64,000 bases of DNA from Silurus meridionalis (lineage: Eukaryota; Chordata; Actinopteri; Siluriformes; Siluridae): the NCBI RefSeq assembly GCF_014805685.1, contig NC_060893.1, positions 13,148,773 through 13,212,772 on the forward strand, in the 5' to 3' direction. Positions 11,591 to 23,705 of the stretch are shown here, piece after piece; position 1 is the first letter of the stretch; each line of letters opens with the position of its first letter. Both the position numbers and the translations under genes were made by a program. The notes beneath the pieces were generated by a model. That model ran no database searches. It was not told the DNA's origin and saw only the letters and a list, made by a program, of their open reading frames with translations.

Positions 11591-14020
11591 CAAAATATGT
11601 GTCTGTGTGTTTAATAGCTGTATAAGATAAAATAAAAAATAAAGAATAAGATAAAATGTGCAAATATTATTATAAAGTAGAGACATAGTGCAAATGTATA
11701 TATTTCACAGTGTATAAGTACAATAGAAAAAGAAACAAATGATACGTTGGTTACACTTTCAAACAAATTGCACAGTTTCAAATGTTGTTATTGCACAAAA
11801 CGTTGTTATCGTTATTGCACACACACAAACTTTTTTTTTTTAGTATCTATCTAATAGAATAGTATCTTTTCCTCCATGTTATAAAAAAATAAACAATGTT
11901 TGTGGATACAACTATATCAATAACAGAAGTAAATCTCCAGCTTTGGCATCTGTACACTTTTTTAGACCTTGAAATGTGTGATCTGCATAATTTTTGTTCT
12001 GCCTAAGCAGCTGGCATTACTTGAGTAATGGACATCAGTGGCCCTGTGATTGCATGTGAAACATTTCCAGAAATAAATATAACTAGTAAGCTAGTAATTA
12101 CTCCCTGTGCGAGTGCTTTGAAAGTTTAAGCTTTGAGTGGGGCATAGTGCTGCTGATTAACATTCAGTAAAAAGTGAGGTCAACAAATATTTCTGCGTGC
12201 AATTGACTTGCTTGTACATTAATCATAGCAGTCAGGATTTATTGCACATTTCTGGCAGTTTAAGACATTTTGAAAGACATGATAAGAGCTTATGGCAAAA
12301 CATAACAAAGCTAATGACCTGAAAGATCAAACACATCTACTAAAAGTAAAATATTTTCAACAACAAAATTCTTTAATGACAGAACTAAAATAAGCTTGGT
12401 TTTATGTAGAATATTTTAGCCCTCACTACACAATTACTTTTATATTCAAAAGCTAAATCAAGCACCATAATGACTGCATGCTGCAAGGCTTACTTTTTTC
12501 TTCTATACTGGTGTTTCAAAGTTTTCCAAGTTTGTGAACAAGCACATCTCACAAAAACCTGAAAATATGTTTTACCCCTCTAAACAGCTTTTACGGTGAC
12601 CCATAAATGTCTTTCTGTGACAGCTATGATAATTTACATAACAATAAAGCTGCACCAACTTTATCCTCACTTCCAGTGTTGTGACAGTATTGCCTCCAGT
12701 CCTAGTGGACTGACGTCTTGTATTAGGCTGTGGATGTATTTTCTTCCTCTTCACCGATAAGCAGGTAGGAAAGCCTTAGGGACTAAATAGTATGGGTTAT
12801 TTATGGTATAGAAAATATCAATGAGGTATGACACCTACAATGATCAAACAGATAGATTTAGCATAAAATTGTTGGGTTTTTTTTTTTTTTTTTTAGACAA
12901 ACGGGCTAAATTAGTTAATATAGTGAAATTAAGCCAAACATCTATTTGACACTAAAAAGTTTATAGCTCCCTCCTAGATTCTTGTTTCTTCCTTTTGCAG
13001 TAAAAACTGGTGAATTGCTATGTCTGACAGTGTCCTAGATGCAAAGGCAAGCACTGTGTTGCACTTTTATCTGCCATAAATGACATAATTAAAAACAACC
13101 ATAAGAAAGTTGATCTCAACTTCCAGAATGTGCAAACCTCATTTTGTTCACACATTCTGTCATTTCTGATTGCGTTCTAAAGACAAATGTGTGGACGTTT
13201 GACTGTATGGAATTTTTTTTAGATCCTCTGTTACTTGTTATTAATCCAAACTTATTCTAAGATAAATAGATGGTGCTGTAATTAAATGTGACAGGGTGAC
13301 AGTGCTCTTTCCACCCAGTGTTTCCCCCTCTTACTGTTATTCAATCAAACAATAAACAAGAGTAAAAACCTGTAATCAAATACAGATGTGTCAGTTTGGG
13401 GCGTAAATGAAAGGCACCACAAGTGTCACTTTGCAGCAGTAACTGGAACAAACAGGTCATTTGAACCACCGGGATGACAGCTTTAACAATATGTCTATAT
13501 TCATCTGTGAAGCAATTCTCTGCTAAAATGTGTACAGCTCCTAATTATCCTGCATCTGTGCTGGAAAACATGATTGCATACACATGTATATATAAAACAT
13601 GTATGTGCATAATACAGTTGTAAATATGTTCAAATAAAATTTGGTAATAAATAATAATAGTATGTTATCCCTATCTACATTAGATGCTCCATGTGCTATC
13701 CCTGTCTTGAATTAAGAGGGGATTAATCCTGTCATGATTTGCTTATTGCAGTTCCAAATTTATGCTACCCTCCATATGGCCAGAGACTAGCAAAGAAAAC
13801 CCAACCTGAACAGAAATGAGATCAGAGTAAAAACATCTGTTGGCCCATTTAAAGCTCCCCAGCTGTACACATGATCATGAAACATGCATGACCTATAACT
13901 TCTGCAAATACCCCTTCCCAATAGAATGCTAAAGAAATGAAAGGCTTCGAAACAACGACTTCAAAAGAATCAATTTCGAAAGGCTCCTCTTTTGATTTCC
14001 ACCTCTACAGACTTTGGCTT
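11591..14020. other. AT-rich unique sequence, no gene seen
   Basis: Poly-T runs sit at 11830-11840 and 12875-12894. The stretch 11600-11820 is rich in TGCAAAT, ATAAGATAAAAT and TTGCAC words and may be more decayed LINE-related sequence. The remaining 2 kb gives only short random frames. Confidence 0.45.
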
Positions 14021-14021
14021 G

Positions 14022-14024
<3 letters not shown>

Positions 14025-14076
<52 letters not shown>
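14025..14076. repeat. (CA)n microsatellite
   Basis: About 26 uninterrupted CA units. Apparent frames of alternating His and Thr across it are translation artefacts. Confidence 0.95.
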
Positions 14077-14078
<2 letters not shown>

Positions 14079-16010
14079 TTATGCACAAATTAGAACCTTT
14101 TTTAATAATTATCAATACATGTAATTAATTATACAACTAACCCTAACCAGTGCAACCAAAAGAAACAAACAAAAAAAACCCTAAAGTCTAAAATATCAAA
14201 TAATTCTATTCTTTTGGGTGGAAATCTGGTTCAAACTAAAATATAAGTCATGCCCACACATGTATGCATTTTGCACTTTAAAATAGTCTCAAGCCCAGAG
14301 ACTGCAGTAAGACCTAATATTATAAAGATTTGTCTTCATTGTTTAGGGTCTCAGCTATTGTGGAATTAGTGGTGCTTTGTATTAATTTGTGTGCACAGAA
14401 AGCTAATTTTACAGCATTCTGGTATTTAATGAATTTAACACAATTTTGAAGCAGTGACTAATAGTATAAGAAATTAGTCTTGGTAATAGATGTATGATTC
14501 TCTAAATCCTCATCTGTAGGGTAAATTGAATTCCGGCCTAATTTCAGTTGTGGAGGAGCCAACATTAAGCGCTATTATGGTTGCTTTGAATGATGCAGTG
14601 CATTATAGGCAAAGACCCAGGCATTTCAATGATACATGTGCACTACACTAATGTCTTGTCTGCCTGCTTCTGCAAAGAAACAATCAACATTGACCAATAA
14701 AACCAAGAAGCCACTACAATACTTTTCACTCGAAGTTATTATTCTGCACTACAGAGGGAATTCACAGCTTCTGGGCAATACTATATTATTCATGTAGTAT
14801 GTGCTACACATGCAAGTTAATTTGTTTGTTTATGGATATAATAAGCATTTTATTTAAGAATAAAGTAATAGAAATACGAATTTTCAGCCACTACTTTAAT
14901 TTCATCAGTATGTAAAACTGCAGAATTTATTTATTTATTATGAAATAAGGTTGCAAACTTAGACTCACCTGCATCAAATGCATAATGTGTGGTTAATCAA
15001 AAGCCAATAAAAAAATTCCAGATGATTTGTCTTGTTTAAAAAAGGAACTGGTTTGATACTTTCAGATAAAACAAACATTTTTAATAAAGTCTACAATATC
15101 TCAGCAAGCACTCTTACCAAACAAACTAGGGATTACATATTAAGCTGATGTACTCAAGACAAAAGACATAGAGGCAGCAGAAGAACAATATTGAAATTTT
15201 CAGAGCACTCTTGCAATGTGAGTCTGGCAAAGCTGTTAGTTTGCACGCCAAAGTGTTCCAGGCACAGCATCACTGCCGCATAATCCTTTCCTCAGGACAT
15301 TTTCTTGACGTTTTAGTTCACCTCTACATTATGACACAACTTCTGTCAAGACAGCAGACAAAATGAATGCTAATTCTCTAATTATTACAATAAGGTGAAC
15401 ATAGATGTGTTTAGTATAAATGTATAATTGAAGAACAATGCAATGCATTAAGAAAAAAATATTGCCTTAAATTTCTCATAGCATTCTGTACAGATGTCAG
15501 CTCTTTTCTGAAACACAACATATAGCTCACTCACTGTAAATAATAAGCATAGATTAGACACAAGCATAGCTTACACTTCGGATAGTGCACATCGTTAGAT
15601 GGTTCTTCTCCACATTTCCTTTTTCAATCTCTAAAGCTGCAGTGCAATGAAATACAGCCAGGAGAGTATCAGCAGCTTAATCGCATGTCTCAACAAATTT
15701 CAAACTTCAGCCTCGAGCATCTGGTAAGTGTTTACTTATTTCTTGTAAGACGAAAGCTGTGGGGGTGTTTTCTAATCATGATGAGTACTTTGCACTGAGG
15801 AATATTTGTTAGACCTAAGAGCTATTAAGATTGTACAACTTCCATTCAGTGTAATTGTCCAGTAATGGATAGTTGTCTTGCTTAAAGCAGGAAAAGACTG
15901 TAAACTGTATGATTTCGGTGCTCTTTTAAGATTACTTATCCAAAATTTTTACCAAGTTTTATAACAGACTGTATAATAATATGGGTTCCATATAGGAAAA
16001 GGAAAAGATA
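14077..16010. other. Unique sequence, no gene confirmed
   Basis: AT-rich DNA with moderately complex blocks at 14540-14720 and 15230-15350. An exon-like segment at 15637-15723 is listed separately. No transposon terminus was recognised. Confidence 0.4.
15637..15723 (+). other. Exon-like open segment with acceptor and donor motifs
   Basis: A pyrimidine-rich tract (15603-15632) leads to an AG at 15635-15636, with a second AG at 15641-15642. A strong donor, CATCTG followed by GTAAGTG, starts at 15724. The segment is 87 nt (or 81 nt from the second AG), a multiple of three in both cases, and open in one frame (29 codons containing GEYQQLNRMSQQISNFSLEH). I do not recognise the protein. Nearby partner exons were not found, so chance remains a serious alternative. 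Confidence 0.25.
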
Positions 16011-16011
16011 T

Positions 16012-16192
16012 GATGAAGTGGTAGCAGTTAAGGGGTGTAGAGCTGTGAATGTGAAGGTCGTTTGAATCCTAGCTTCACCAAGCTATCATTGCTGAGTCCC
16101 CTAACATCAACTGCTCAGTTGTATAAAATGAGATTATTGTAAGTCACTCTGGATAAGGATGTCTACCAAATGCACTTAATGTAATAATAAAG
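16012..16192 (+). repeat. tRNA-derived SINE with L2-type tail (V-SINE/HAmo-like)
   Basis: The head has pol III promoter boxes: a box A-like TGGTAGCAGTTAAGG around 16019 and a box B-like GGTCGTTTGAATCC at 16056-16069. The body and tail match the fish consensus pattern CTGCTCAGTTGTATAAAATG and GTCACTCTGGATAAGGATGT followed by CTACCAAATGCACTTAATGT. The tail type is shared with L2-clade LINEs, which presumably supplied the retrotransposition machinery. Divergence is modest. No clear target duplication was identified. Confidence 0.75.
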
Positions 16193-18455
16193 ATCCTTGA
16201 ACAGCATGTCTTCATTTTGCTTATAGCATCATTAGCATCATAGCATCAGCACAGGCTCTTGCAGAAACAGCGGGTGCATAAACAAAGTGAACTCGATGTA
16301 ATTAGAGATATGTTTGTCCCTTACCATGTTTTGTTTGTTTTCCCATTCCTTTTGCTGGCCATTGTGTTTTACACAAAAAAATGGTCAACCGTGTTGTGAC
16401 CTACTCCTCTCTTAACCAACATGCATACTCACAAAATAAATTCCAAGCAATGGAGGGCCAGGTGTTTCACATTAATGCCTTCAGTGGTATCCTACTTGAA
16501 TCAATCCACCTCTTAATACCATCATTATGACATCATGTTTTATATACTATTCAGATTACAGAGAAATTCAGTATAACCGAGCGTTACATCACAGACAAGT
16601 GTCTCATGCAGCAAGAATTAATTCCATTAGAAAGAAAGAAACCCAATAAGACGATTCTTACACAAAAGTATAAATGGATGTTGAAAAAGTTTAACAAATG
16701 TTTTGAACTGTTTTGGCTGAACTTTACTCACAATTTAAAGCTTGAAAAAGCCATTGTAAGTATATTTGTGACAATTTCTTCTCTTCTCTGCAGAGGGCTA
16801 AAATATTATTGGATGGAAACACTAACATACATAGACTATTTAAAATAATTGAATATATTCATGGAAACATATATTATAATATAAGTGATTGTGATAGTGT
16901 TAAGGTCCTGACGGCCCAACACTGCATCCAAGTGAGACAAAAGTTGACAAGCTATTTCAATTAAACTGCCCATATTGTTTTTATTATTCTTCTATGTATT
17001 ATTACCTAGTGCATAATTCATATCTAACAAGTATTACAGATTCATAATTTAACATATCGCTGATATTATTTGATATATGAATATAATGCCTTCCATCTAA
17101 TTATTTGGCCAATGGCAGGAAGACCAACAAACTTAAAAAAGTGCTAAATTGAAGTAACTAATGTAACTAATTTATAGCTTGCTGCAGTTGAGTAAAAATG
17201 TAATTAACACTGAATGAATTTAAATGCAGATTTAAAATACATGTTTACTGTATTTCCTAATAATCGTATTTGCTAAATAATAACGATGGTCAATCATGAA
17301 TTGGGATCATTTAAAATAAGCTTATTAACTAAACAAGGAAGGTGTCATAAAATAAGTATAATGCAATGATGAATGTTCAGGAGCACCAATGATTAAAGCA
17401 TAAAGCATGTTATTACACTTGGAGTAGGATCAAACACACACAAAAAAAAAAAACATGAGCGGAGAAATTAAAAATAACTATAATCATTTCCCATTAAAGT
17501 GATGAATGGAAGATTTTTTTGGACAAAGCTGTAAATGCATGTTTGGTGGTAATTGGAAGCAGGTGTTTTTAATATTGTGAGGAAGTGTGTGACAGAAAGT
17601 TGGCATCCACTTTTTTCTTATTCTGAAAGCATATTTTTAACAAAAGGTTGCAAGCGACTATGAAAGAATAAAAAAGAGAGAAAGTTTTATGTTTTTAGCT
17701 CTTATTTAAAGATTAAATCATGAAGTTGTTTTGGTCACATTTGAAAAGCATGAAGGTAAAATGGGCACTGAGAACAGAAAGACAACTATGATGTTAACAG
17801 GGTCTAGTGTAGTGCCAAGGTTAACCGTTGACACGGTGAATGACTGGGTGGTATCTTACTGTTACCACACTACCATACTTGTTTGTTTACATTTCTTCAC
17901 AGCGCCTTTATCTTTCTGCTTATAATTTTGGACTGGATTAGGTTTGGATTAGACTAGGTGTACATAGGGAGTCAGGGTAATGCAGTTATTAATGTGTTTC
18001 TAGAAAATACTTACACCCAGAAGAAATAATCCCAGGTAATGTACATAAAGTACATCTTGGCTGAATTGAAGTGTGAATATAGATTCCATCCTATTTTGCG
18101 TAGGTTTTGCACATTGTCTGCACTATTAAGGCACTCCTGTAAAACTATAAAGACATTGAAACCAAAATAAACAAAACTGAAGTTGGCAAATACAGAATAA
18201 TAAATTATGGACATATTTGAAAGGACTTTTATGAGTATTGGGTAAGTTACTAAATTCCTAGAGCGCAGATGAAATTGTAGATAAGTATGTATTAAACACA
18301 CTCCTCTTTCTGTGATTTATGCATACATGTCAGATCACTTTATTTCACAGTAGTCACTGTGGCTTTCAACCATGACTGCCATTGACTACAATTCCCAGAC
18401 CACACACCCTCTCACACATTCTCAGTTGCTGAGACAATGATTGAGCACACCTGTT
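16193..18455. other. AT-rich unique sequence, no gene seen
   Basis: Frames at 16606-16848, 17731-17925 and 18011-18301 (minus) are AT-driven and show no domain. The first contains a donor-like GTAAGT at 16757 and the last ends at a minus-strand donor-like word near 18013, but neither has supporting context. The 18360-18450 stretch may belong to a dispersed repeat (ACTACAATTCCCAG type). Confidence 0.4.
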
Positions 18456-18461
18456 CTCAAT

Positions 18462-18491
18462 GACACACACACACACACACACACACACACA
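18462..18491. repeat. (AC)n microsatellite
   Basis: About 15 AC units. Confidence 0.95.
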
Positions 18492-19187
18492 AGCAAGCAC
18501 AGCATATAAGAGACTCTAAATGTGTCTAAAATCTTTGCTATATTGTTTTGTTCGATGTTTTTGCCATAGCCTTGCCAAAGTTAATTCTGCTTGATGATCT
18601 CCTGCCCTTTGCCTTTTTTTTTTACTTTGTTCTTAATTAAACAGTTTGAATTTGTTACCTTTTTTCCCTTAAAACCTGCTTTACATCCCTGCAGTTATCT
18701 TTGTGCACATATATCTTTACATGACAATATAGCTACTCCTGTGCAGATCAGTCATAATTGTTATATTTTTTAAGGTAAAATATCTTAAAATTATATCTTG
18801 CTGATATGGGCAAAGATTTTATAATTACTATTTTCTTCCATTTCTAGCACCTGCTTGTTTTTAATTGTTGTACAATACAATTAAATAATAAAACAATAAC
18901 ATTTTAGACATGGTTATCACACCATAAATACTAATAGCCAATACAAAAATAACTGTATAAAACAGAATTCTGTTTAATATACATTTAGGCAGAAGTTGCA
19001 CATTGGCACATTCAGTCAGAAATATTCCCCTTCTTCAACACTCACTGAAATATGCAAACCTTATTCAGTTGTGTAATTACAACAAGCAACTCCTCTTGTT
19101 TGATAGCTAATTTCATGAACTGTAATGTTGGTTGGGTAATTAACTTTCCAACTTCCTCTTATAAGGAAATTAGGGTGTATTCTGTCA
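18492..19187. other. AT-rich unique sequence
   Basis: Nothing recognisable; only short random frames. Confidence 0.5.
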
Positions 19188-19225
19188 AACACACACACAC
19201 ACACACACACACACGCGCACACACA

Positions 19226-19281
<56 letters not shown>
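19188..19281. repeat. Compound (AC)n-(TC)n microsatellite
   Basis: (AC)n with a short GCGC interruption (19188-19228), followed directly by (TC)n to 19281 with one imperfect unit near the end. Confidence 0.95.
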
Positions 19282-19283
<2 letters not shown>

Positions 19284-20605
19284 GTGGTGTGTCTCCTTTC
19301 AAAAACTGAGGTAACTTTAAGAGTAGGTAAGTAGCCATAGCAACTTATGTTCTGAATATAACCTACTCAGGTTTAATTTAACAATTAGTTTGTTTGAGAG
19401 AGGTGACGGAGCATAGCATGCCCATTTGAAAATGATTCAGTGGATGTGGAAGCACAGATAATACAAAATATTTACCATGAGAGGGTGATAAGACTATGTA
19501 TCAATGTGTTTTTTGATCCAAATAAATATTTGTGGGAGCGTTACCGTTTTTCAAAAGAATTGTTAATTTAACACATTTTTTAAAATCATTCATATCAAAC
19601 GTGACATATCGTGGATCACCGCTTGAGACAGAGCACATTTTGTGCATTGCTCTTCGTTGTTTTTTTTTTGTATAACAGGCAATGCAGAGCATGTGGGAAA
19701 GGCAACTGTGTGTAGGGAAGTTTGTACAGTAGACCATACACTCAGAAGCTTCCTACACACTTTTATGCAGTTCCCTGGTCATAAACCACTGAGAGTCATT
19801 AAAGAAGAATTCCACAGTGGCGGGTTTGTCTTTTCTATGATAGTCTATGAGAGACCATTTTAGTTACATAGCACTTCTCAATCTATTCATATATTCATAC
19901 TGTATACAGCCACAATCATTAAAATGTTTCAACAACAAATTACAGATGCAGCTGTTCAATTTCAAGTTTGGCTTTTTTAAATGTTAAGCCTTTCGTTCTC
20001 CATTTGAAGATGTATAGTCCATTTCCTATCACTTTTTATCCGATTTGCTTTTTGATGGACCTTACACAGCTTTTTGGCAGGCAACTAGAAAAGCAAAATA
20101 TTTTGATAAAGTCTGTAATACAATCACAGACTAAATATTTAAAACAGAAAGGACAGCTGCAGAAATTTTTCTACACTGCTAAGATTGTGCATGGAGATAC
20201 ATGGACTATCATCTTCAAGTCATCCCCAGCCATATTTTGTAATATAATACAATGTAGCCATCAGCAACTACAAGACAAGTAAACCAATAAGAATCTCAAT
20301 TTATATTTTTAAACAAACACAACTAATAAAGACATTAGGAACATCTAAGATTAAGATAATTGTCCCTCTATCAAGGGACAGTGGCAGCTCCTCAGTTCGG
20401 GTGAGGCAAGGTGGAGGTCTATTGTCTATTTTTGCAACTTGCCCAAAAGAATTTTGCATCACAATGAAAAGTGAAAATAGCCTATTTATATTTTTACAAA
20501 TTTGCACATTTACTCATTTCCCTACTTTTTCCTAAGACAACCCTCCTTCTCCAGCAGTATTACTTTTTTTGTTATAATGGGCTTATATTCTTCATAAACT
20601 TCTCT
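19282..20605. other. AT-rich unique sequence, no gene seen
   Basis: The 104-codon frame at 19968-20282 and shorter ones show no family signature. A short word at 20381-20410 (CAGTGGCAGCTCCTCAG) resembles a hAT end but has no partner. Confidence 0.45.
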
Positions 20606-20900
20606 AGGTTACATGTGTAACCCTAGTTCCCTGAATGAACGAGACGCTGTGTCGGAACACTTTGGGAGCGTACCTGAGTGTTCACGCTCTGAAATAATGT
20701 GTGTAATCAGTCAAAAATTGGATACTGGCTGTCACCAGTGGGGTGACGTCACAACCAGGAAGTATGAAAAACCTATGGAGTGAGGCAGCGCCAGCTTCTG
20801 TGAGGGAGAAAGCGCTGCAGGGATGCCCCAGGGAACTAGGGTTACATATGGAACCTAGAGACATTCCCTTTCAGGAACTCGAACTGAGTCAAAACGATTT
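20606..20900. repeat. DIRS terminal region with internal inverted repeat
   Basis: Non-coding end of the DIRS copy. A perfect 17-bp inverted repeat (20616-20632 and 20830-20846) frames about 200 bp. Similar words, including GTGACGTCACAACCAGGAAG and GCGCTGCAGGGATGCC, occur at the same relative place in the second copy (27530-27800), showing that both copies keep the same end. Confidence 0.7.
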
Positions 20901-20942
20901 GGGAACAAGTGTACGAGTCAGTCCATGCCTAGTGTGTATCTG

Positions 20943-21860
20943 TCAAACACAGCTAAAGGAGTTCTGAAAGACCAGGAGTGGCACTGCAGTCAAGGTTATA
21001 GAACCACCAAAGGTCAGCGGGGTGGACCAACCCGCAGCGTTACTTATGTCTTGGAGGTAAACTTCATCGGACCAAGATTTTAAAGCAGCCACACTCTGGG
21101 TGGAGTGAGCTCTGACCATGAAAGGAATGGAGAGACCAGAGGACTCATAAGATAATGTGATGGCATCAACAACCAAAATGCTCAGAGTCTGCTTATTGGC
21201 AGGGAGGACTCTCTTGGGAGGGCCGTAGCAAATGAGCAGCTGATCCGTCTTCCTCCAAGGACTCGTCATGTGGACGTAGGTGTCCAGTGCACGCACCAGA
21301 CAGAGTTAATCTTTTTCTGGTCTGGGGCCAGGAAAGGAGGAGAATAGAATGCCCGTAATCTTAGGGGTCGTGACACGGCCTAGGGCTCCTTGGGGGTGTT
21401 ACCCGTACCGGGGTACAGGAAGGCTCTAGCCATACCTGAGGTAAACTCCAGGAAGGAGGGGGCAACAGAAAGGGCCTGCAAGTCTCCTACTCTCTTAATA
21501 CAGCAGATAGCCAACAAGAACGCGGTCTTGATGGAAAGATGCCTCCAAGATGCCTTGGCTAGAGGTTTAAAGGTGGGCTCAGACAGAGCCCCAAAAACGA
21601 TGGACAGGTCCGACCCAGGCTTTCTAGGTCATACCGGGGGACTCAGCCTCCGGGTGCCGCAAAGAAAACGCGTTACCATAGGGTCTCTGCCTTGAGATTG
21701 CCTGGCTAAAAGGGGCGTGATAAGCCGAAATAGCGGACGCGTAGACTTTCAGGGTGGACAGGGCCAACCCCTTGGTGAACTGTCTTTTGAGATAATCCAT
21801 GACTAAACCAACCGGGCAGTGGACTGGATCCAGCTGGTGGTGATCACACCACGAGCAGAA
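20943..21860 (-). pseudogene. DIRS tyrosine recombinase pseudogene
   Basis: The C-terminal part is open from 21296 to 20943 and begins MRALDTYVHMTSPWRKTD. It then shows the recombinase active-site block RAHSTQSVAALKSW and the region LQDISNAAGWSTPLTF. Family members usually carry His-x-x-Arg in this block (HSTRSVA); here the Arg position is Gln. Earlier segments (21860-21300, minus) keep MDYLKRQFTKGLALSTLKVY-type sequence of the N-terminal part but are broken by stops and frameshifts. The terminal FVRFY motif is altered. In a live element the protein would insert circular cDNA by strand exchange. Confidence 0.75.
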
Positions 21861-21917
21861 CAGATGCCACCTGGCGGCACACGAGGAGCTGGAAAGGAGA
21901 TCCCTCCACAGAGGAAT

Positions 21918-22440
21918 CTACCCTGGAGGGTGCTTAAGAAGAGCTACCAGGTCCGCAAACCATGGTTTGCTAGGCCAACTTGGAGCTACCAGGAGGAGAC
22001 GAACTCCATCCCAGTGAACTCTCTCCAGAACTCCCAGAAGCAGCGCGACCGGGGAAAAAAGCATACAGATGCCGTCTGTAAGTAAGGGAGAACCAGAGGG
22101 GACAGTAGATTTCTCCTGAGATGCAAACAGATCCACCTGGGCCTTTTCCAAATTTCTTCCAAACATTTTCCAAATTTTTCCCGCCATTTGGCGGGTCTTC
22201 ACCCCTGCCTCGACAGGGTGTCCGCTGCCTCGTTCAACCAACCCAGGATATAAACTGCTCTTAATGAGAGGAGTTCCTTGGGCCCAAAAAAGGATCTGGT
22301 GTGCTAGCCTGCACAGAGGGCACAAATGCAGACCTCCTTGATGGTTGATGTAGGAGACCACCGCAGTGTTGTCCATATGGACCAACACGTGGTGCCCTCT
22401 GAGGTGTGAGCAGTTGATGTGCCCACAGAAGGGCCCTATC
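21918..22440 (-). pseudogene. DIRS RNase H domain remnant
   Basis: An open stretch of about 156 codons from 22388 carries the block LVHMDNTAVVSYINHQGG, the conserved RNase H core of DIRS pol proteins, then QVDLFASQE and the region up to SWPSKPWFADLVALL that closes the pol protein. Upstream residues HINCSHLRGHH extend it to about 22435. Against recalled relatives, the piece between the RT and this block is missing where the LINE sits. No start codon of its own is expected, since this is an internal part of a polyprotein. Confidence 0.75.
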
Positions 22441-22441
22441 C

Positions 22442-22949
22442 TCTATATCATCAAGTTTGCTGATGACACGACCGTGGTGGGACCGTGGTGGGTCTCATCA
22501 GCAAGAACGATGAGTCAGCATACAGAGAGGAGGTGCAACGGTTAACAGCCTGGGGTGGAGCTAACAACCTGTCTCTGAACGTCGACAAAACTAAAGAGAT
22601 GGTTGTTGACTTCAGGAGAACACAGAGAGACCATTCTCCACTGATCATCAATGGATCTTCAGTGGAGATCGTCAAGAGCACCAAATTCCTTGGTGTTCAT
22701 CTGGTGGACAACCTCACCTGGTCACTTAACACCAGCTCCATCACCAAGAAAGCCCAGCAGCATCTCTACTTCCTGAGAAGGCTGAGGAAAGCTTACCTCC
22801 CTCCCCCCATCCTGACCATGTTCTACAGAGGGACCATCGAGAGCATTTTAAGCAGCTGCATCACTGCCTGGTTTGGGAACTGCCACTTAAGACTGTGCAA
22901 CAGTTTTTTCCCGCAAGCTATCAGGTTAATCAAAAAACATCTGAACTGA
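22442..22949 (+). pseudogene. LINE reverse transcriptase C-terminal pseudogene
   Basis: Starts with FADD, the catalytic Asp-Asp motif of the RT palm. An 11-bp tandem duplication (ACCGTGGTGGG at 22471-22481 and 22482-22492) then shifts the frame. The next frame runs from 22485 to 22949: [56 protein letters not shown], then [10 protein letters not shown]. After that Cys it jumps to [15 protein letters not shown], the extreme C-terminus, so roughly 100 codons are missing internally. Dead copy. Confidence 0.8.
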
Positions 22950-22956
22950 ACTCTTT

Positions 22957-22964
22957 CACACACA

Positions 22965-23026
<62 letters not shown>

Positions 23027-23048
23027 CTCACACTCTCACACACACACT
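22957..23048. repeat. (CA)n microsatellite within the LINE 3' region
   Basis: A long CA run with interruptions (CTCTCTCACACTCTCAC near its right end), located just after the LINE stop codon. Confidence 0.95.
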
Positions 23049-23705
23049 TCCACACAACTGTGTGACTGATCTGTACAACCGGACTCAACACACATACACT
23101 TCGCACACCCAGGTTTCAGCACCATTCACACCTTTCATTATCGAAAAATGGTTACATGCCGTTTGTTGCTGATCTTCCGGGACTTGCTCTTTTTGCACAA
23201 TATTCTGTCCAAATCCTTTGGTCACTGTTCAGTTTATTTTAATTGCTGCTATTGTTGAATTGCACAATTCTGTTTACATTTTTCTGCTACTGTAAAATTG
23301 CACAATTCTGTTTACATTTCTCTGTTTACATTTTTCTGCTACTGTGCACCTTATTCTGTCACGACAGGTTTTACTGGTGGAGCTATTGCAGTTTTTATTT
23401 TTATATTTTGTGTATTGTGTATTGTCCTGCACTGTCTTGTCTTGTCTTGCACTGCCTTGTGTTGTCTTTTGCACTGTTTGCACCAGTTGCACACATGCAC
23501 TTTATGTGGCGAGGATCTTAGTTCCTGGCCCTGTGTTCTTCTGTTCTGTGACTGTTGTTTTATGTTGTTTTATGTAGCACCTGGGTTCAGGAGGAACGTT
23601 GTTTCATTTCACTGTGTACTGCATCAGCTATATATGGTTGAAATGACAATAAAAGCTTCTTGACTTGACTTGACTTGACTTGACTTGACTTGACTTGACT
23701 TGACC

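Larger units (their letters stand above)
20606..22440 (-). mobile_element. DIRS-type retrotransposon copy 1, 3' part (YR and RNase H)
   Basis: A minus-strand relic of a DIRS-like retrotransposon, a class that uses a tyrosine recombinase instead of an integrase. Reading down the minus strand one meets RNase H (22440-21918), the tyrosine recombinase (about 21860-20990) and a terminal non-coding region (20900-20606). That region contains a perfect 17-bp inverted repeat: TGTAACCCTAGTTCCCT at 20616-20632 and its complement at 20830-20846. The reverse-transcriptase part lies on the far side of an inserted LINE (23706-24060). The element is GC-richer than its surroundings and has many stops and frameshifts, so it is dead. 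A second copy is at 27520-28680. Confidence 0.8.
22441..23705 (+). mobile_element. LINE (Rex1/L2-like) inserted into the DIRS element
   Basis: A plus-strand, 5'-truncated non-LTR retrotransposon. It begins inside the reverse transcriptase at the catalytic motif (residues LYIIKFADDTTVVG), continues through the RT thumb and C-terminal region, and has a 3' untranslated region with TTCACTGTGTACTGCATCAG and ACAATAAAAGCTT. It ends in a (CTTGA)n tail at 23658-23704. An expanded (CA)n lies at 22957-23048. Minus-strand DIRS pol sequence resumes on both sides, showing that the LINE inserted later. The 3' end of the same family occurs alone at 42085-42212. Confidence 0.8.

Noticed and set aside
13937..14128. 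Reading frames of alternating Thr/His or Cys/Val (also at 19052, 22823, 39390, 47465, 50742, 54100 and 60081)
   Set aside because: They are translations of (CA)n and (GT)n microsatellites, with no independent coding evidence.
16606..16848. 80-codon frame containing a GTAAGT donor-like word
   Set aside because: AT- and Lys-rich random frame without an acceptor or homology.
20381..20420. Possible hAT terminus (CAGTGGCAGCTCC)
   Set aside because: Only one short end, no partner and no target duplication; could be chance.
21390..22085. Plus-strand frames of 88-101 codons
   Set aside because: Antisense shadows of the minus-strand DIRS recombinase and RNase H.
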